Of a stretch of 24,016 nt of DNA, positions 14,960-23,100 are shown in pieces (the stretch's first letter is position 1; each line of letters opens with the position of its first letter). The stretch comes from JAGOEX01 sp964630905 (GTDB lineage: Bacteria > UBP6 > UBA1177). The stretch covers positions 1-24,016 of the forward strand of contig CAZVWR010000050.1 in the NCBI GenBank assembly GCA_964630905.1, given 5' to 3'. The notes below the pieces were generated by a model. The model searched no databases, had not been told where the DNA came from, and worked only from the letters and a program-made list of their open reading frames with translations. A program made the position numbers and the translations under genes.

Positions 14960-15087
14960 CTGATCCTGGGCGTTGTAATGAAGCTCTATGCACCCTGTTT
15001 GAGGTGTGCAGCGGTGTGTACGGTTTCCGTTAGTGTCATAATAATAGGTGGTCTTTATCTTTGATGAAAGTTTGATGACAATGTTTT

Positions 15088-15121
15088 AAAACTTGCCAGT
15101 TTTTTGAAAAAACAATATACT
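15088..15121 (+). promoter_or_regulatory. Promoter with palindromic operator candidate, GAF-mutL-miaA operon
   Basis: TTGCCA (15093-15098), 17-nt spacer, TATACT (15116-15121). The -35 is embedded in an inverted repeat AAAACT-TGCC-AGTTTT (15088-15103), which could be a repressor site. The RNA would start near 15128, supporting the GAF gene start at 15149. RHS homology ends just to the left. Confidence 0.5.
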
Positions 15122-15148
15122 CACATGAAAAGAATGGAGGGAGGATTC

Positions 15149-16027
15149 ATGCGGGATTTCAAGGTTTGCACAGCCATAAGGAACAAGGATTTCGAAGACA
15201 GTCTGATCGAAATTATCAGAAACGAGGGATGGAATCACTCCAATGTAAATGTTGATGATATTGTCAATGAACATAGAAGAGGTGCTCTTTTCTTCATTGT
15301 CGAAGATAACTACACTTCGATACTTGATCTGATCGAACTTCACAATTCGTGCAGACTCAACTTTCTTCCTACTGTAATACTTTCATCTGCCGGTTCAAAG
15401 CATGCAAACTGGGCGGATCATGTAAGATATACCGACAAATATTTCCGTGCACCGATGGACGGGTTCAAGCCTGTTGCTGTGCAGGTCATAAAGACGGTGC
15501 TGGCTTTTACAAATGCCCATAAATACAAGAACTTCTTTAAATTCAGGGAGTTTGTGGACAACTCTTTCAAAGGGTGTTCCCATTTTTCTGTTTTTATGAA
15601 CGATGTTCTTGCAAGGATGCTTGAAATGCTTTATGCCGAAAGGGGTTCCGTAATGCTTCTGAATAATAACGGGAACCTTGTGATAGAGGCTTCGACAAAG
15701 AAAAATCTTACCGGACTTGAAGTTGAGCCGAAACCCGACAGTGTCGCATGGACGGTCATAAATACAGGAAAGCCGGTTTTTGTAGAGAACATTGACAATG
15801 ATACCAGATTCAAAAAGACAGGCGGTTATTCCAAAGATTATTTTATGTCGCTTCCGATCTTTATAAACGGAAAGATAGAAGGGGTTCTCAATCTTTCAGA
15901 TAAGATGGTCTCTCTTCTTTTTGATTCATCAGATCAGAAGAATGCCGACCGCCTTTTAAAGATCATTGAACCTTATCTCTTCATTGAAAAGCTGAAAAGA
16001 TCCTCCATCAGCAACATTCTGAAATAG
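15149..16027 (+). CDS. GAF-domain protein with degenerate receiver-like N-terminus
   Basis: The 292-residue cytoplasmic protein has a C-terminal GAF domain (about residues 140-285): ERGSVMLLNNNGNLVIEAS, SVAWTVINTGKPVFVENI, YFMSLPIFINGKIEGVLNLS. GAF domains bind small ligands such as cyclic nucleotides. The first 130 residues look like a response-regulator fold (ALFFIVEDNY, FLPTVILSSA, KYFRAP), but the phosphorylation residues are not convincingly in place. No output domain is present. GGAGG precedes the ATG at 15149, and the upstream promoter rules out the earlier in-frame ATGs. It is first in an operon with a membrane protein, mutL and miaA, eight bases from the next gene. Confidence 0.8.
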   Translation: MRDFKVCTAIRNKDFEDSLIEIIRNEGWNHSNVNVDDIVNEHRRGALFFIVEDNYTSILDLIELHNSCRLNFLPTVILSSAGSKHANWADHVRYTDKYFRAPMDGFKPVAVQVIKTVLAFTNAHKYKNFFKFREFVDNSFKGCSHFSVFMNDVLARMLEMLYAERGSVMLLNNNGNLVIEASTKKNLTGLEVEPKPDSVAWTVINTGKPVFVENIDNDTRFKKTGGYSKDYFMSLPIFINGKIEGVLNLSDKMVSLLFDSSDQKNADRLLKIIEPYLFIEKLKRSSISNILK

Positions 16028-16035
16028 TTGTATAA

Positions 16036-17319
16036 ATGAAAGAAGGAAAAATAGATTTTACATCTGTATTTTCTGCAGTGATTTTTCTTTCCGTCGGTGT
16101 TTTCATTTTTCTTTTTGTAAATGCCCAGCAGCACAGGTACGACTATTTTATTTATCTTTACGGTGCAGAGGTCGCCCCGGGCTCAAAAGCTCTGCTGAAA
16201 GTCATTTCAAGAGATGGTGAATTCGTAACAAATCCTGAGATATTCATTAACGGCAGAAAGTCTGCGACATCTCTTATTGATATCCGTCCTGATCTAAGGG
16301 AGATCTCTGTGGTTATTGGAGGCAGAGAAGTTAAATTCCCTGTAAGATACAGCGATCTGGAAAATATAAAGGTTCCTGTTCCTGCCCGGATACATATTTC
16401 AGCAAAAGAACTTGAAAATATTCCATTTCCTGCCGTTTCAGGAACAAAAACTGTTTTTCTGCTTCCAGACCAGTTCAGGGCGGTTCCGGAGTTTGAAACC
16501 AAAATTCATTTTTACTGTGTTGACGGAGATGGTCCGTGCAAAGAAAATGAGATCCTGATAAATGGCACGGCAAAGGAGTTGAAAGACGGATACCTTTCGT
16601 TCACAACGATATTCACGCACGATAAAAATGTTAATATTTCTTTCAGTGACGGTTCTTCGGCAGTGGCGAAAGTGCCCTACAGCGGCAAAATGTTAAGATT
16701 TTATGCTGATAATTCGGGGATAATGCTGGCATCACTTTCAGATGTGGGCAATGTCCATATTGACTGTTACAGTGCAAAGAAATGGGTGGGAACGGATATT
16801 GTGGCGATACATAATACCGGAACAAGACTGCCTGATGGATATGTGAATTGCGAAACTGTACAGGCAAGCTTCAATTCCTCCTCGCCCGGAACAACTTATG
16901 TGGTCTTTTCCAGATCTCCGGAGTTGAAAGGTGAAGTGGATGATCCATATTATTCGGGACTTATGCAATTCATTCAAAAGTTTCCATTACAAGCACAGGA
17001 GAGTTTCATAAGAAGTTACAACTCCTCTTTTTTTATGCCGCTTCCTCTAATATTTTCAGGAGAAGTTCTTGAAAAGGAGTTCAATGAAAAAAAGAGCGGT
17101 GAGCTTAATTTTTACTGGTGGATGATATTAATTTCATCTCTTGCCGGACTTATACTTTTTATCCGGACAGTTTTCCGTAAAATGAAGGTTGTGGAAGGTA
17201 TAGACGGAGAATTGATATCAAGATCGATGAACATTCAGAGACTCATGCTTGCCGGTGCGGCAGTGCTTTATGCGGGGGTTATATTCCTTTTATTATATTT
17301 ACTTAAAAATCTGGCTTAA
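16036..17319 (+). CDS. Membrane protein of unknown function upstream of mutL
   Basis: I do not recognise this 427-residue protein. It has one N-terminal transmembrane segment (about residues 9-30), a roughly 325-residue extracytoplasmic region rich in beta-strand-like sequence, and two C-terminal transmembrane segments (about 359-380 and 403-424) separated by a short basic cytoplasmic loop. The topology suggests a periplasmic sensor or adhesion-type domain held by both ends. There are paired cysteines (FYCVDGDGPC, and later HIDCYS and VNCETV) that might form disulfides. The gene starts eight bases after the GAF gene and ends three bases before mutL, so it belongs to the operon. No clear ribosome site is visible, consistent with coupling. 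Confidence 0.75.
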   Translation: MKEGKIDFTSVFSAVIFLSVGVFIFLFVNAQQHRYDYFIYLYGAEVAPGSKALLKVISRDGEFVTNPEIFINGRKSATSLIDIRPDLREISVVIGGREVKFPVRYSDLENIKVPVPARIHISAKELENIPFPAVSGTKTVFLLPDQFRAVPEFETKIHFYCVDGDGPCKENEILINGTAKELKDGYLSFTTIFTHDKNVNISFSDGSSAVAKVPYSGKMLRFYADNSGIMLASLSDVGNVHIDCYSAKKWVGTDIVAIHNTGTRLPDGYVNCETVQASFNSSSPGTTYVVFSRSPELKGEVDDPYYSGLMQFIQKFPLQAQESFIRSYNSSFFMPLPLIFSGEVLEKEFNEKKSGELNFYWWMILISSLAGLILFIRTVFRKMKVVEGIDGELISRSMNIQRLMLAGAAVLYAGVIFLLLYLLKNLA

Positions 17320-17322
17320 ATT

Positions 17323-19011
17323 ATGGGCAGAATAAAACTTTTAACTGAAAAAACAATAAACCAGATAGCGGCAGGGGAAGTTGTTGAAAGACCTTCATCC
17401 ATAGTGAAGGAACTCATCGAGAACAGTATTGATGCCGGAGCTGCAAACATATTTGTCGATATTGAAAGCGGCGGCAAAAAAAGGATAACTGTGAAAGATG
17501 ACGGATGCGGAATGACCGAAGACGATGTTTTCATGGCGCTAGAAAGACATGCAACAAGCAAAATAAAAGATATTGCAGACCTTGAAAATATTTTAACAAT
17601 GGGTTTCAGAGGCGAAGCGATCCCGTCAATAGCGGCAGTGACGCATTTTTCCATTTCCAGTGCGATTTCTCACGGTGAGGGGTTCCGGATAGTTGCAAAG
17701 AACGGAGTTATAACTGAAAACGGACCGGTTTCCATGCCGAAAGGGACGGAGATATCATGTTCCAACCTTTTCCATAATATTCCGGCAAGAAAGAAATTTT
17801 TGAAAAGCGACGAAAGGGAGCTGGCGCATATTAAAGAGATGATACAGAAATTCAGTATTATCAATTATAAGACAGGGTTTTCATTTACTCACAACGGAAG
17901 AAATCTGTTCGCTCTCAACCCGTCCCCGTCTGTTTCTGTGAGAATCGCGGATATCTGGAAGTTAAACAGGGAAATGATCCGTTCATTCCACATGGAAAGG
18001 GACGGCATATCGTTGACAGCTCATGTTCCTTCACCTTTTGAAGCGCCAGTTTCTCTCACCGCTGTTTCAGTCAACGGAAGGATAGTCAACGACAGAGTGA
18101 TAAACGGTGCAATTCTCCGTACATTCCGCGAACAGATAGGAGGGGAATTCCGGTCTCCTGTCGTTATTCTTCTTGAAGTTCAAAACGGAACGGTAGATAT
18201 TAATGTCCACCCTTCGAAGCTTGAAGTTAGGTTCAGGGATCCTTTCATCATTTCTGAGCTGATCTCAAATTCCATTACCGGTGCGCTCAAATCTTTCAGA
18301 CCGGTTGAGAGAATTGAAACACAGTCAGAAGGGACATTTAAAGGCGAACCGATGGCTGTTTCTGAAAAAAGTGTTGCCGAAAGCTATTCAGGCGAGATCT
18401 TCAGACCTGAAAATGAAAATCTTTTCGAAATGAAGATCAGGGATTACAAAAAACTCGGGGTTCTTTTCGGAGTTTACCAGATAATTGAAATGGCTGACAG
18501 AGTTATATTCCTTGATCAGCATGCATCACATGAAAGGATAACCTTCACGGCTTTGAGAAAAGCGTCGGAACTTAAAAGCGGAATGAGCCAGATGCTTGTT
18601 GCGCCGATAATAGTCGGACTTTCGGATATCGAAAGTGATGTCATAAACAGCAATATTACATTGTTCAGCAATGCGGGATTTCTGATAGAGCAGTTTGATG
18701 AAAGTTCCGTTGCTGTCAGAGCGGTTCCGGCGATAGGTTTCGATGCTGACTGGAAGGGAGTTATTAAGGAAATGGCGGGAGAGCTTGAAAATTACGGTTC
18801 TTCCGGGGTTATGGAAGATATTTTCATGTCCCGTCTTGCGACTGCCGCATGCCGAAGCTCAGTAAAAAGAAATGATTTTCTTACCTCATTGGAGATAGAT
18901 TCACTGATAGAGGATATTAACAATTCAGAAGTTCTCACATGTCCTCACGGAAGACCGTTCTTTTTCTCAATGAGCAGAAACGAATTTGAAAAAAAGGTTA
19001 AAAGACAGTAA
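17323..19011 (+). CDS. mutL: DNA mismatch repair protein MutL
   Basis: MutL links MutS mismatch recognition to strand incision. The N-terminal GHKL ATPase is complete: E30-LIEN-S-IDAGA (N34), DDGCGM (59-64), ATSKI, and GFRGEAIPSI (94-103). The transducer domain follows, then a variable linker (about 325-375) and the dimerisation/endonuclease domain. The metal motif DQHA-x2-E-x4-E appears as DQHASHERITFT, with T409 where the second Glu is expected. The zinc-linked ATAACR and CPHGRP motifs are present. Length (562) is a little short for endonuclease-type MutL. The stop overlaps the miaA start by one base (TAATG), a common mutL-miaA arrangement. Confidence 0.96.
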   Translation: MGRIKLLTEKTINQIAAGEVVERPSSIVKELIENSIDAGAANIFVDIESGGKKRITVKDDGCGMTEDDVFMALERHATSKIKDIADLENILTMGFRGEAIPSIAAVTHFSISSAISHGEGFRIVAKNGVITENGPVSMPKGTEISCSNLFHNIPARKKFLKSDERELAHIKEMIQKFSIINYKTGFSFTHNGRNLFALNPSPSVSVRIADIWKLNREMIRSFHMERDGISLTAHVPSPFEAPVSLTAVSVNGRIVNDRVINGAILRTFREQIGGEFRSPVVILLEVQNGTVDINVHPSKLEVRFRDPFIISELISNSITGALKSFRPVERIETQSEGTFKGEPMAVSEKSVAESYSGEIFRPENENLFEMKIRDYKKLGVLFGVYQIIEMADRVIFLDQHASHERITFTALRKASELKSGMSQMLVAPIIVGLSDIESDVINSNITLFSNAGFLIEQFDESSVAVRAVPAIGFDADWKGVIKEMAGELENYGSSGVMEDIFMSRLATAACRSSVKRNDFLTSLEIDSLIEDINNSEVLTCPHGRPFFFSMSRNEFEKKVKRQ

Positions 19012-19943
19012 TGATCATATTCATTCTAGGTCCGACAGCATCAGGAAAAACAAAAGTCTCGGTTGAACTTGCAAAAGAAATAAACGGTGAGATCATCGGT
19101 GCAGATTCTGTCCAGATATATAAAGATCTTGTAATAGGGGCGGCTTCACCGACTGTCGAAGAAATGGAGGGAATTCCTCATCATCTTATCGGGACGCATG
19201 ATCTGAAAGATGAAATAAGTGCCGGGATTTATGCTGATCTCGCTCTTGATGCAATTAACGATATCAAGTCAAGAGGGAAGGTTCCAATAATTGTCGGCGG
19301 AACGAATTTTTATGTGGATGCTCTTATAAACGGTCTTTCCCCTGTGCCGGAGCTCAATGAGACAGCGAGGAAGGATTATAACGACTCCCTGGAATTGTTC
19401 TCGACAGAAGAATTGTATACAAAACTTCTTGAAACAGATCCATTATGGGCAGAGCGTATTTCTTCTTCAAATGACAGACAGAGAATAAAGAGAGGTCTCG
19501 AAGTATTTGAACTTACGGGAAAAAAACTTTCGCAATGGAACCAATCTGAGCGGATAAAAAAATATGACGGACAGCATTTTTCTTTCGCTATTAATGTCGA
19601 AAGAGAGAAATTGTATGAAAAAATAAACATTAGGTCTGAGGCTATCGTTAAATCGGGTCTGGTTGAAGAAGTGAGAAAAGTGAACAATAAGGGCTTCAAT
19701 GTTTTAAACTGTAGACCGCTTAATTCAATAGGTTATGCACAGGCGGATCTTTTTCTAAAAGGTTCAATTACTTCCGAAGATGACCTCATCATGACAATAG
19801 CTCAGGACACCAGGCATCTGGCAAAGCGGCAGATGACATGGCTTAGGAAAATGGATTATGTGATATGGAAAGATGTTTATGGCATTATTAAATGTGTCTT
19901 AGAGACGGTTCAAAATAGGTTGCAAGATGTATCAAAAAAGTAA
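19011..19943 (+). CDS. miaA: tRNA dimethylallyltransferase MiaA
   Basis: MiaA adds a dimethylallyl group to N6 of A37 in tRNAs reading UNN codons. The 310-residue protein shows the P-loop GPTASGKT (7-14), ADSVQIYKDL, GIPHHLIG, GGTNFYVDALI (96-106), SSNDRQRIKRGLEV and the C-terminal TRHLAKRQMTWLRK. All are hallmarks of the family and the length is normal. It is translationally coupled to mutL and is the last gene of the operon. About 100 bp separate it from carD, which has its own promoter. No clear terminator is visible after it. Confidence 0.96.
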   Translation: MIIFILGPTASGKTKVSVELAKEINGEIIGADSVQIYKDLVIGAASPTVEEMEGIPHHLIGTHDLKDEISAGIYADLALDAINDIKSRGKVPIIVGGTNFYVDALINGLSPVPELNETARKDYNDSLELFSTEELYTKLLETDPLWAERISSSNDRQRIKRGLEVFELTGKKLSQWNQSERIKKYDGQHFSFAINVEREKLYEKINIRSEAIVKSGLVEEVRKVNNKGFNVLNCRPLNSIGYAQADLFLKGSITSEDDLIMTIAQDTRHLAKRQMTWLRKMDYVIWKDVYGIIKCVLETVQNRLQDVSKK

Positions 19944-19979
19944 CTGCTTGAAATTAAATGGGAAATTTTGTTTTTCCGC

Positions 19980-20007
19980 TTGACTGCCCCGTATTAATAA
20001 GTATAAT
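19980..20007 (+). promoter_or_regulatory. Sigma70-like promoter for carD
   Basis: TTGACT (19980-19985), a 16-nt spacer, and a perfect TATAAT (20002-20007), 34 bp upstream of the carD start codon. It is among the best promoters in the window. Confidence 0.65.
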
Positions 20008-20041
20008 CAATGAGTCATGTTCTTGAACTTGGAGGTTCCTT

Positions 20042-20530
20042 ATGAAATGTTTCAAACCCGGCGACTTGGCAGTTTATCCTAATTATGGTGTGGGTAAAGT
20101 TGTATCTATCGAGCACAGGCCGATGGGTGAATCAGAGGTCAAATGTTATGTTGTAAGTATGGTGTCAAACGGTTCAAAAGTTTTTGTTCCGGTTGATTCC
20201 GCCGACAAGATGGGACTCAGGACGATTACAAAAAGCGAATGTGCCGAAGATGTCTACAGCTGTTTTAAGCACAGAAATCTTGATCTTCTGAAGATGAACT
20301 GGAACAAAAGGTACAGATTTCTTCAGGACAAAATGAAAACCGGCAAGATTACTGATGTCGCTTCGGTCATTTCTGACCTTATGTTCTTAAAAAAGAAAAA
20401 AGGGTTGAGCTATGGTGAGGATAAACTTCTCAATGAAGCTGAAGAGATCCTTTCAACAGAGCTTTCAATTTCTGAAAACCTTCCCAAAGATGATGTGATC
20501 TCAAAGATCCACAGCAGTTTCAAGAAGTAA
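20042..20530 (+). CDS. CarD/CdnL-family transcription regulator
   Basis: The 162-residue protein begins with the CarD_CdnL_TRCF RNA-polymerase-interacting domain: FKPGDLAVYPNYGVGKVVSIE, YVVSMVSNGSKVFVPVDSADKMGLR. The helical C-terminal part (about 65-162) contains WNKRYRFLQDKMKTGKITDVASVISDL, like the DNA-contacting helices of CdnL. Family members bind RNA polymerase and stabilise open complexes, often at rRNA promoters. GGAGG (20031-20035) sets the start. The following small gene begins six bases after the stop, suggesting a bicistronic unit. Confidence 0.92.
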   Translation: MKCFKPGDLAVYPNYGVGKVVSIEHRPMGESEVKCYVVSMVSNGSKVFVPVDSADKMGLRTITKSECAEDVYSCFKHRNLDLLKMNWNKRYRFLQDKMKTGKITDVASVISDLMFLKKKKGLSYGEDKLLNEAEEILSTELSISENLPKDDVISKIHSSFKK

Positions 20531-20536
20531 TTTACC

Positions 20537-20893
20537 TTGATCGTGATCCCGAAAGAGACTCTTGTTATTGGAATTGACAAATGGTTTGTAGAAAACTGCG
20601 TAAAAGGTGATTTTTTCTGGTTCGGGCATCCTTTTGAAAATTCAAAGGCGAACGGTTTTATTGCTCCGCAGAAAGAGTTTTCAATCAAGCTTCCTGTCAC
20701 TCTTGTTGTCGACTTGTCGGAAGCTACTGAAGCTGACATTCTTTCATTTGATCTTGAAAACACCATCTTTTACAGCGAAGAATGGAAAGGGGATGCATCA
20801 AAAGTCGCATCATTCATAAAAAACATAATATATTTTAATAATGGTGTTCCCGATATCGTCAAAAAAGATCATAATCTTATGAAGACGGATTAA
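20537..20893 (+). CDS. Small protein of unknown function after carD
   Basis: I do not recognise this 118-residue protein. It is acidic and soluble-looking, with no signal peptide or membrane segment. It has alternating strand-like segments (ETLVIGIDKWFVENC, LPVTLVVDLSEATEADIL) and a helical C-terminal region. It starts with TTG (20537) or GTG (20543), and neither has a ribosome site. The spacing of six bases from the carD stop suggests translational coupling. The coding style matches its neighbours, so I think it is real, but the start is uncertain. Confidence 0.6.
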   Translation: MIVIPKETLVIGIDKWFVENCVKGDFFWFGHPFENSKANGFIAPQKEFSIKLPVTLVVDLSEATEADILSFDLENTIFYSEEWKGDASKVASFIKNIIYFNNGVPDIVKKDHNLMKTD

Positions 20894-20915
20894 TACAATC
20901 ATAAAAATCTAAAAG

Positions 20916-20944
20916 TTTACAAGTCATCTGATTTAATCTATATT
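20916..20944 (+). promoter_or_regulatory. Candidate promoter for the CDGSH protein gene
   Basis: TTTACA (20916-20921), 17-nt spacer, TATATT (20939-20944), 29 bp ahead of the start codon. Confidence 0.45.
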
Positions 20945-20973
20945 TGCCCGTACTTTTTTTAAGGAGAAGACTA

Positions 20974-21624
20974 ATGGAAAAAAAGTGTGACGGACCTAAA
21001 AAGCCGAGAATAACCTGCACAGTTCATTCTCCTTTGATGGTTAGCGATCTGAAAAATCTGTTTGACTGTAATGGAAATACTCTTGCAACAAAGCCTGTAA
21101 TGTCTCTTTGCAGATGCGGAAAATCTGAGAAAATGCCTTATTGCGATGGAACACATACAAAAGAAGGACTCGATCTGAAAAAACAATCCGACAGAATCAT
21201 TGACAGGAATAAAGATTACACCGGCAGTGACATCACAGTTCACTTTAACCTCGGAGTTTGCAGTCATGACGGCTCGTGCCTGAAACTTAAACCGGTTTTT
21301 GACCGTCACAGAAGACCATGGATTCTCCCTGACCTTGGCAACAAAGATGCAATAATAGAAACCATAAGAAAATGTCCAAGCGGTGCACTTTCATATACCG
21401 TTGACGGAGAGTGCCACAAGAATTTCTTCGATCGCGAACCGGCAATTAAAGTTGCAAAAGGTGGCCCTTTGATGGTTGAAGGATATATTGAACTCAAAGA
21501 CGATCAGAACTCATGTCCCGAATCAAAAGAGCACTATTGTCTATGCCGCTGCGGTCAGTCAAAAAATCACCCTTTCTGCGACGGAGCACATCTAAGCTGC
21601 GGTTTTTATGAGGAAGGCCGGTAA
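20974..21624 (+). CDS. Double CDGSH iron-sulfur protein with central Fer4_19 domain
   Basis: The 216-residue protein carries three iron-sulfur modules. CDGSH site 1 is C46-x-C48-x2-S-x3-P-x-C57-D-G-T-H61, and site 2 is C191-x-C193-x2-S-x3-P-x-C202-D-G-A-H206; each should bind one [2Fe-2S] cluster through three Cys and one His. Between them (about 85-145) is a divergent ferredoxin (Fer4_19) domain with C96/C102 in GVCSHDGSC, RRPWILPD and C134 in CPSGALSY. The fusion suggests electron transfer or cluster storage in the cytoplasm. AAGGAG lies seven bases before the ATG; an in-frame TTG ten codons upstream is rejected. It converges with the histidine kinase gene, 12 bp apart. Confidence 0.92.
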   Translation: MEKKCDGPKKPRITCTVHSPLMVSDLKNLFDCNGNTLATKPVMSLCRCGKSEKMPYCDGTHTKEGLDLKKQSDRIIDRNKDYTGSDITVHFNLGVCSHDGSCLKLKPVFDRHRRPWILPDLGNKDAIIETIRKCPSGALSYTVDGECHKNFFDREPAIKVAKGGPLMVEGYIELKDDQNSCPESKEHYCLCRCGQSKNHPFCDGAHLSCGFYEEGR

Positions 21625-21636
21625 CATGTTGTTATT

Positions 21637-22962
21637 TCAGACAACTTTTTTCACTTTGGCAAATCTTATTACGAATGAAAAAATGCTTCCCTGTCCTATA
21701 ATACTTTCGCAACCGATCTTTCCACCCATTACTTCAACAAGCATTTTACTTATAGCAAGACCGAGGCCGGTTCCGGCATGTTTTTTATTTGTTCCGCTTT
21801 CAATCTGATAGAAACGGTCGAATAAGAAAGGGATCTTTTCGCAGGGAATTCCCATGCCTGTATCTGAAATCGCGAATTTAAGCTCAACGGTATCTTCAGT
21901 TTCATCATTTTTATAAATAGAAAGGGTTATTTTCCCTGAATCTGTGAACTTTTCAGCATTATTCAGCAGATTTCTCAATATCTGTGCGATCTTACCGCTG
22001 TCAGCCGAAATTTTAAGGTCTTTTTCCATTTCAGTATTAAACGAAAATTCCAGTCCCTTTTTATCAAGTGTAATGAATTTCTTAAGGATGTTTTCAGAAA
22101 ACTTAACTATTTCAACATCTTCCATTTTCAAAGTTATATGTTTTTCATCCATTTTTGAAATATCCAGAAGATCATTGATAAGCTCAAGCAGATGATAACT
22201 GGACTGTTTTGAAAAACTTAAAAGTTCATTCTGTTCATCCGTGAGAGATGTTCTGGAAAGAAGTTCGTTTATACCGATGATACCTGTAAGGGGTGTTCGC
22301 AATTCATGACTGACATTTGAAAGGATCTCTGTCTTCACCTTGTCTTTCAGCAGAAGTTCATTCTTCTCTTTTTCGGCAAGACCGTTAATAAAATTAACTA
22401 TCTCCAGTCTTCCCTCTCTGATGGAAATAACACTGGCGGCAAGGATCGTAATATCGTAAGTTGAGAAAACAGCCATATCGTTTGCAGAAACCCCTGCAAA
22501 AATTAGAGCAATAGTTAAGAAAAATGCCGGAACAAAAATAACGACATGGATCCATTTCTTTATTCCTGTGCTTAAAACAATTTGAAAAAGCACAGAAATA
22601 CCGGCGCCCATAATAACTGAGCTTTTAAATTCAGGTGCAAGCAGATTTTTTGTAAATATAGCGTAGATAATAAAACAGTTCATTATGGAAACAGAGAAAT
22701 GTACCGTCAAAACAGAAATAACAGTTGCGGCGGCACTTGCCTTTTCAAAAAATATTTTTGAATAAATGAGAAAAACCAGTGCAGCAAGAAAACCGATAAG
22801 CCTGTAAAAAAGAAAAGCTTTTGTATGAAGAAAAAAATATTCTCCCAGAAAAGAACCGACTGAAACAAACATCAGGAGAACAGCCACAAGACGGGCCGTC
22901 GAAAGCATTTCTGTACGATTATAATTTATATACTGCTTTGATATATTTATATCTTTTAACAT
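21637..22962 (-). CDS. Membrane sensor histidine kinase
   Basis: This 441-residue protein has about six transmembrane helices in residues 20-182 with almost no extracytoplasmic loop domain, so it probably senses a membrane-associated or internal cue. A short coiled coil (190-212) leads into HisKA with the phosphorylated H219 in SNVSHELRTPLTG. The ATPase domain is complete: N-box RNLLNNAEKFT (330-340), G1 DTGMGIP, F-box FDRFYQ and G2 GTGLGLAI. There is no receiver domain, and no response regulator gene is nearby, so it is an orphan whose partner lies elsewhere. Only a weak AGAGA ribosome site precedes the ATG. Confidence 0.93.
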   Translation of the reverse strand: MLKDINISKQYINYNRTEMLSTARLVAVLLMFVSVGSFLGEYFFLHTKAFLFYRLIGFLAALVFLIYSKIFFEKASAAATVISVLTVHFSVSIMNCFIIYAIFTKNLLAPEFKSSVIMGAGISVLFQIVLSTGIKKWIHVVIFVPAFFLTIALIFAGVSANDMAVFSTYDITILAASVISIREGRLEIVNFINGLAEKEKNELLLKDKVKTEILSNVSHELRTPLTGIIGINELLSRTSLTDEQNELLSFSKQSSYHLLELINDLLDISKMDEKHITLKMEDVEIVKFSENILKKFITLDKKGLEFSFNTEMEKDLKISADSGKIAQILRNLLNNAEKFTDSGKITLSIYKNDETEDTVELKFAISDTGMGIPCEKIPFLFDRFYQIESGTNKKHAGTGLGLAISKMLVEVMGGKIGCESIIGQGSIFSFVIRFAKVKKVV

Positions 22963-23030
22963 GTTCTCTATATCTTGTACTCACAAACACAGGCAATATA
23001 CTTTTTTTTTAAAAAAAATAAAAAAATCTC

Positions 23031-23059
23031 TTGACAAATCATTTTTTAATTCGGATAAT
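23031..23059 (+). promoter_or_regulatory. Strong sigma70-like promoter for the ferredoxin gene
   Basis: Perfect TTGACA (23031-23036), 17-nt spacer, GATAAT (23054-23059). It follows a roughly 30-bp T/A tract (about 23002-23027) that could act as an UP element. Confidence 0.65.
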
Positions 23060-23100
23060 GGAGTCGGAATTGATGATTATTTTGACAGTTGGAGGAAACA

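Noticed and set aside
14606..15064. 152-residue plus-strand reading frame opposite the RHS core
   Set aside because: It is a shadow of the RHS coding strand, with no start signals and no recognisable protein features.
19944..19980. Terminator after miaA (GGAAA...TTTCC)
   Set aside because: A five-base A/T-heavy stem with no following T-run.
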